A stretch of DNA of 64,000 bases from Lucifuga dentata (lineage: Eukaryota > Chordata > Actinopteri > Ophidiiformes > Bythitidae). Made by a program: the position numbers and the translations under genes. Shown piece by piece: positions 61,385 through 64,000 of the stretch. The notes under the pieces were generated by a model, which saw only the letters and a list, made by a program, of their open reading frames with translations, had not been told where the DNA came from and did not search any database. The DNA lies in assembly GCA_014773175.1 (NCBI GenBank), contig VXCM01000348.1:124001-188000 (forward strand), in the 5' to 3' direction. Positions within the stretch are counted from its first letter, which is position 1. Each line of letters starts with the position of its first letter.

Positions 61385-61969
61385 TTAAAGGGCCATACCA
61401 GTGATTTTACATGTTTGAGCCCAATAAATCCAACCCAACCCAACCCAACACATACACGTTATTTTCTGCCAACATTTTCCGAAACATACGACTGAAGCAG
61501 TAAATTTCAAAATTGTTTTTCCTACCTTCCAGACTGCCATTGGTTTCAGTTCATTCCAGTATGCTATAAAAATCAACTTGTAGAGACTTGAAACATTCTA
61601 TATACATACAAGATAGGTAATCCATCACAACAAACAAAACATCAACTAAATTTCTAGTCCAAGCAACATAATTTTAGTGCTTCAACACAGATACAACACA
61701 GAGCTACACAGCAGAAAATGTGTCTCCAAAACTTGCTTTTAGAGAAATAAAAATGACCATGCCTTTCACAACCGTGTGTATTAGCAGTCGAAACAATGAA
61801 TTTTAAGGTAGGCTCAATATTTGATTTTTGAAAGATTGGGGATTTAGCAAAATGATACAAAATTTAAGATGTTTTTACATTTTGGAAAATGGTTGGCAGT
61901 AACATAATGTGTATGCCAGTAGTATTTATTGGGCTCAAACATGCAAACTTACCAGGTCTGGTCCTTTAA
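61385..61969. mobile_element. TTAA MITE family, copy 5 (most complete)
   Basis: 585 bp from TTAAAGGGCCATACCAGTGA to GACCTGGTCC-complement end TGGTCCTTTAA. Both ends carry the GTTTGAGCCCAATAAAT block in opposite orientation, then diverge. No ORF of note. Confidence 0.85.
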
Positions 61970-62510
61970 TCCACAATGCACAATCATCAGTTATGAGTTA
62001 CCAGCTCAGATACAAAAGTAAAGATCCCAGTGAAAGCAAAGTTAAGTTAAACTGCCTCTATAACTCTGATTAAAATGATAACTGCCTGTTAGAGGGACGG
62101 TGTGTAGAGGATATAAAAAAGCAGCACTTGTGTCATCCAATCCAGATGAAATGACTCTCAAATGGAATGATGGGGGAACAGCGTAAAACCGAGGAATGCA
62201 TTCCAGGAACGGACTCTTTCCAGTCTCTCTCCATCATATCTGTTTGTCAGCAGCTCCTTTTTTGCAGGGACAGTTTGTCTCCAAACACCATGTAGTTGAT
62301 GTTCAGGCCAGTCATAACTAATGTCAACTAATGCAACAACATTCAAGTACCTTTGAGGTTTTACAGATTTGAATCACTGCAAATACCCAAATAAGGCAGT
62401 ACAGAGGTAACACTCAGTGGAACAGTTTTATCAAGTCATATGTTAATAAGACACAAGTTACTTGGATGAAGCACCATAACTAAGTAAGTACGTGAATCTA
62501 TTCCATCTGT

Positions 62511-62892
62511 TACTGGTGGAAGAGGTACTAAAATCCTTTGAGTATCAAAACCACAGTAGAAAAGCAATTTTTACAGGTAAAAGTGTTGTGTTCATATTTT
62601 TACTTAAGTAAAAATTAACTATTTTGGTTTTACTGTCAGGTGAAAACCTTATAGCTATAGTTTTGGATTTTCGTGCTGTCAGGTCATTAGATAAAGGAAG
62701 GAAAAATTATATTTTTAGTTTTGAACCAACTATAAATGTCAGATAAATTTCTGATATTTCCTGTAATGGAAAAAAAAAATTGTAACTCATGGGAAAATGG
62801 AATGGAAATAAATGCAAATATTCTAGTACCAACACCTCAAATCTGTTCTAAAGCAGATTACTTGAGTAACTAATTACCTCCCATCCCTGGCT
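62511..62892. mobile_element. GTGGTGGAAG-type element copy
   Basis: Begins ACTGGTGGAAGAGGTACTAA, carries TACTTAAGTAAAAATTAAC and CTGTCAGGTCATTAGATAAA, and ends TTGAGTAACTAATTACCTCC. Same family as 41047-41592. Confidence 0.5.
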
Positions 62893-63510
62893 TCTACCAT
62901 CCTCTCGCCTCCCTTTACCTGTAACAACCCTTCATGTGATCACGACTGGCAATATTTTCAGCTTCTCCAATATTAATCTCATCGTGTCCATTTATATTCA
63001 TGTGAAATCCATTTTGGAGGTCATAAGTAGTCAACTTGTGTTTTCTTTTGTTGTACTGCCTAACTTAATTAGTAACAGAACACTCCTGATTTTGCTCCCT
63101 TGTTGTTTATAGTAATAGCCTACTTAAGTATAAATGCCTAATTTAAACAAGTGCATGAAATGTGAAGTACAAGTATAGCTCATTGGCACCACCTTGCGGG
63201 GAAACTCTGATATTGCATAGTGTACTTCTCTTTCTAAGTTCATTGTATAGAAGTAATGAGAGAGATCTTGCGAATCTATTCAAGAATTTGCCAATTTCAA
63301 AGACTAATCAGAGCTCGTCGGTCTGTATCTTCAAAAGCGATGAAGACAGAAGCAGAAGAAAAGACTGAAGGTAATAATTACAGCCAGATATGAAAAGATT
63401 CACAGCCTAATTGACTTCCTCAGTTGGTGATGCAAAGACAGTCTTAAAAGACAAGTAACAGACCTGGGTTACTGTAATAAATAACCAAAATATATTCACT
63501 TTACTGATGT

Positions 63511-63516
63511 TTTATT
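63511..63516 (-). terminator. Possible minus-strand polyadenylation signal
   Basis: TTTATT here reads AATAAA on the minus strand. Sequence to the right up to 64000 looks like low-complexity 3' UTR on the minus strand, which would belong to a gene entering from outside the window. Weak evidence. Confidence 0.25.
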
Positions 63517-64000
63517 AAGTATTTTTTGCAAAAAAAAGCCATGTAATAAAAGAAGCTGTGGCAGTCAGTTATGACAATGTGACACTTAACAAAAAGCAAA
63601 ACTTTCCAAAAATGGGAAAGACGGGAATTACACAATAAATACAGTCTTTTTTTTTTAAACACTGTACAAGATGGTGTTACTGCAGGTTGCTCTGTTCGGG
63701 CCTCAAACAACATGCTGCACCATACAGCTACTAACTGGTATGTCATAACCATGGATGTATCCAAAGGTAAATGGTAAGGGGGAATGTTTCAAGCAATACA
63801 CACAGTACAGGATGTAATATGGCAACCAACAAAGGCATACAAAGTTCACAAAGTCCAGAAATTGTGTGTTTCTTTCTATATATATATCCTCTCATTTGTC
63901 CAGGTCTTCCAGTCATGTTCATTAAGTTGAATAATCCTGCAGGATGGGAAGAATTAGAGGCATGATTAAAAACGCTGAACGTGGTACTAGGAGATAATGT

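Larger units (their letters stand above)
56791..64000. other. Intergenic region right of fhl3
   Basis: No coding exon of a known family was recognised. A GC-richer patch at 58981-59275 has a GGA repeat and two short open frames with no recognisable homology. Transposon copies are listed separately. An (AT)n run is at 60031-60048. A possible 3' UTR of a minus-strand gene occupies the right edge. Confidence 0.5.

Noticed and set aside
1..64000. CRISPR arrays, bacterial operons, phage or integrated viral genes
   Set aside because: Spliced vertebrate genes throughout; direct repeats seen are gap duplications or microsatellites, and no viral coding region was recognised.

Overview
This is vertebrate, almost certainly teleost, nuclear DNA. 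Five multi-exon genes with GT-AG introns can be assembled exon by exon, and each closes in frame. Their closest remembered relatives are human KIAA0319L, CAP1, PPT1, RRAGC and FHL3, all on human 1p34. Short introns, CA/GT microsatellites and short transposon copies of kinds common in ray-finned fishes point to a teleost, probably a percomorph (inference). Many lone N characters mark assembly joins.

Layout: kiaa0319l (+, 1171-12387, 5' end missing) has 21 recognisable coding exons: a MANSC domain, five PKD domains, a Cys-rich stalk, one membrane segment and a tail. A 4.5-kb stretch without a recognised coding exon leads to the cap1 promoter region (about 16.9-17.2 kb), which has a perfect CArg-type SRF site. 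cap1 (+, coding 20657-26173, 478 aa) ends tail-to-tail with ppt1 (-, coding 34316-27822, 308 aa). ppt1 is head-to-head with rragc (+, coding 34722-37779, 382 aa); the two start codons lie 405 bp apart across a shared promoter containing the CLEAR-like palindrome ATCACGTGAT. About 12 kb of repeat-rich sequence without a recognised gene precedes fhl3 (+, coding 51217-56478, 279 aa). The last 7 kb holds transposon copies and, at the far right, a possible 3' UTR of a minus-strand gene.

Functional links: PPT1 is a lysosomal thioesterase and RagC a lysosome-surface GTPase that signals amino-acid status to mTORC1, so one CLEAR-type element between them suggests co-regulation by TFEB/TFE3/MITF. CAP1 (actin turnover) and FHL3 (LIM-only co-regulator) are cytoskeletal or muscle-related but show no direct link here. 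KIAA0319L is a membrane glycoprotein of the Golgi, endosome and cell surface.

Non-genic structure: a TTAA-flanked MITE family (five copies and a fragment), a second TTAA MITE, a tRNA-like SINE, a Rex3/RTE-like LINE tail, a Tc1-like remnant nested in another element, and several copies of an element beginning GTGGTGGAAG. Eight lone Ns are flanked by exact 61-67 bp direct or 40-bp inverted repeats; two direct ones fall inside kiaa0319l exons and create false frameshifts.
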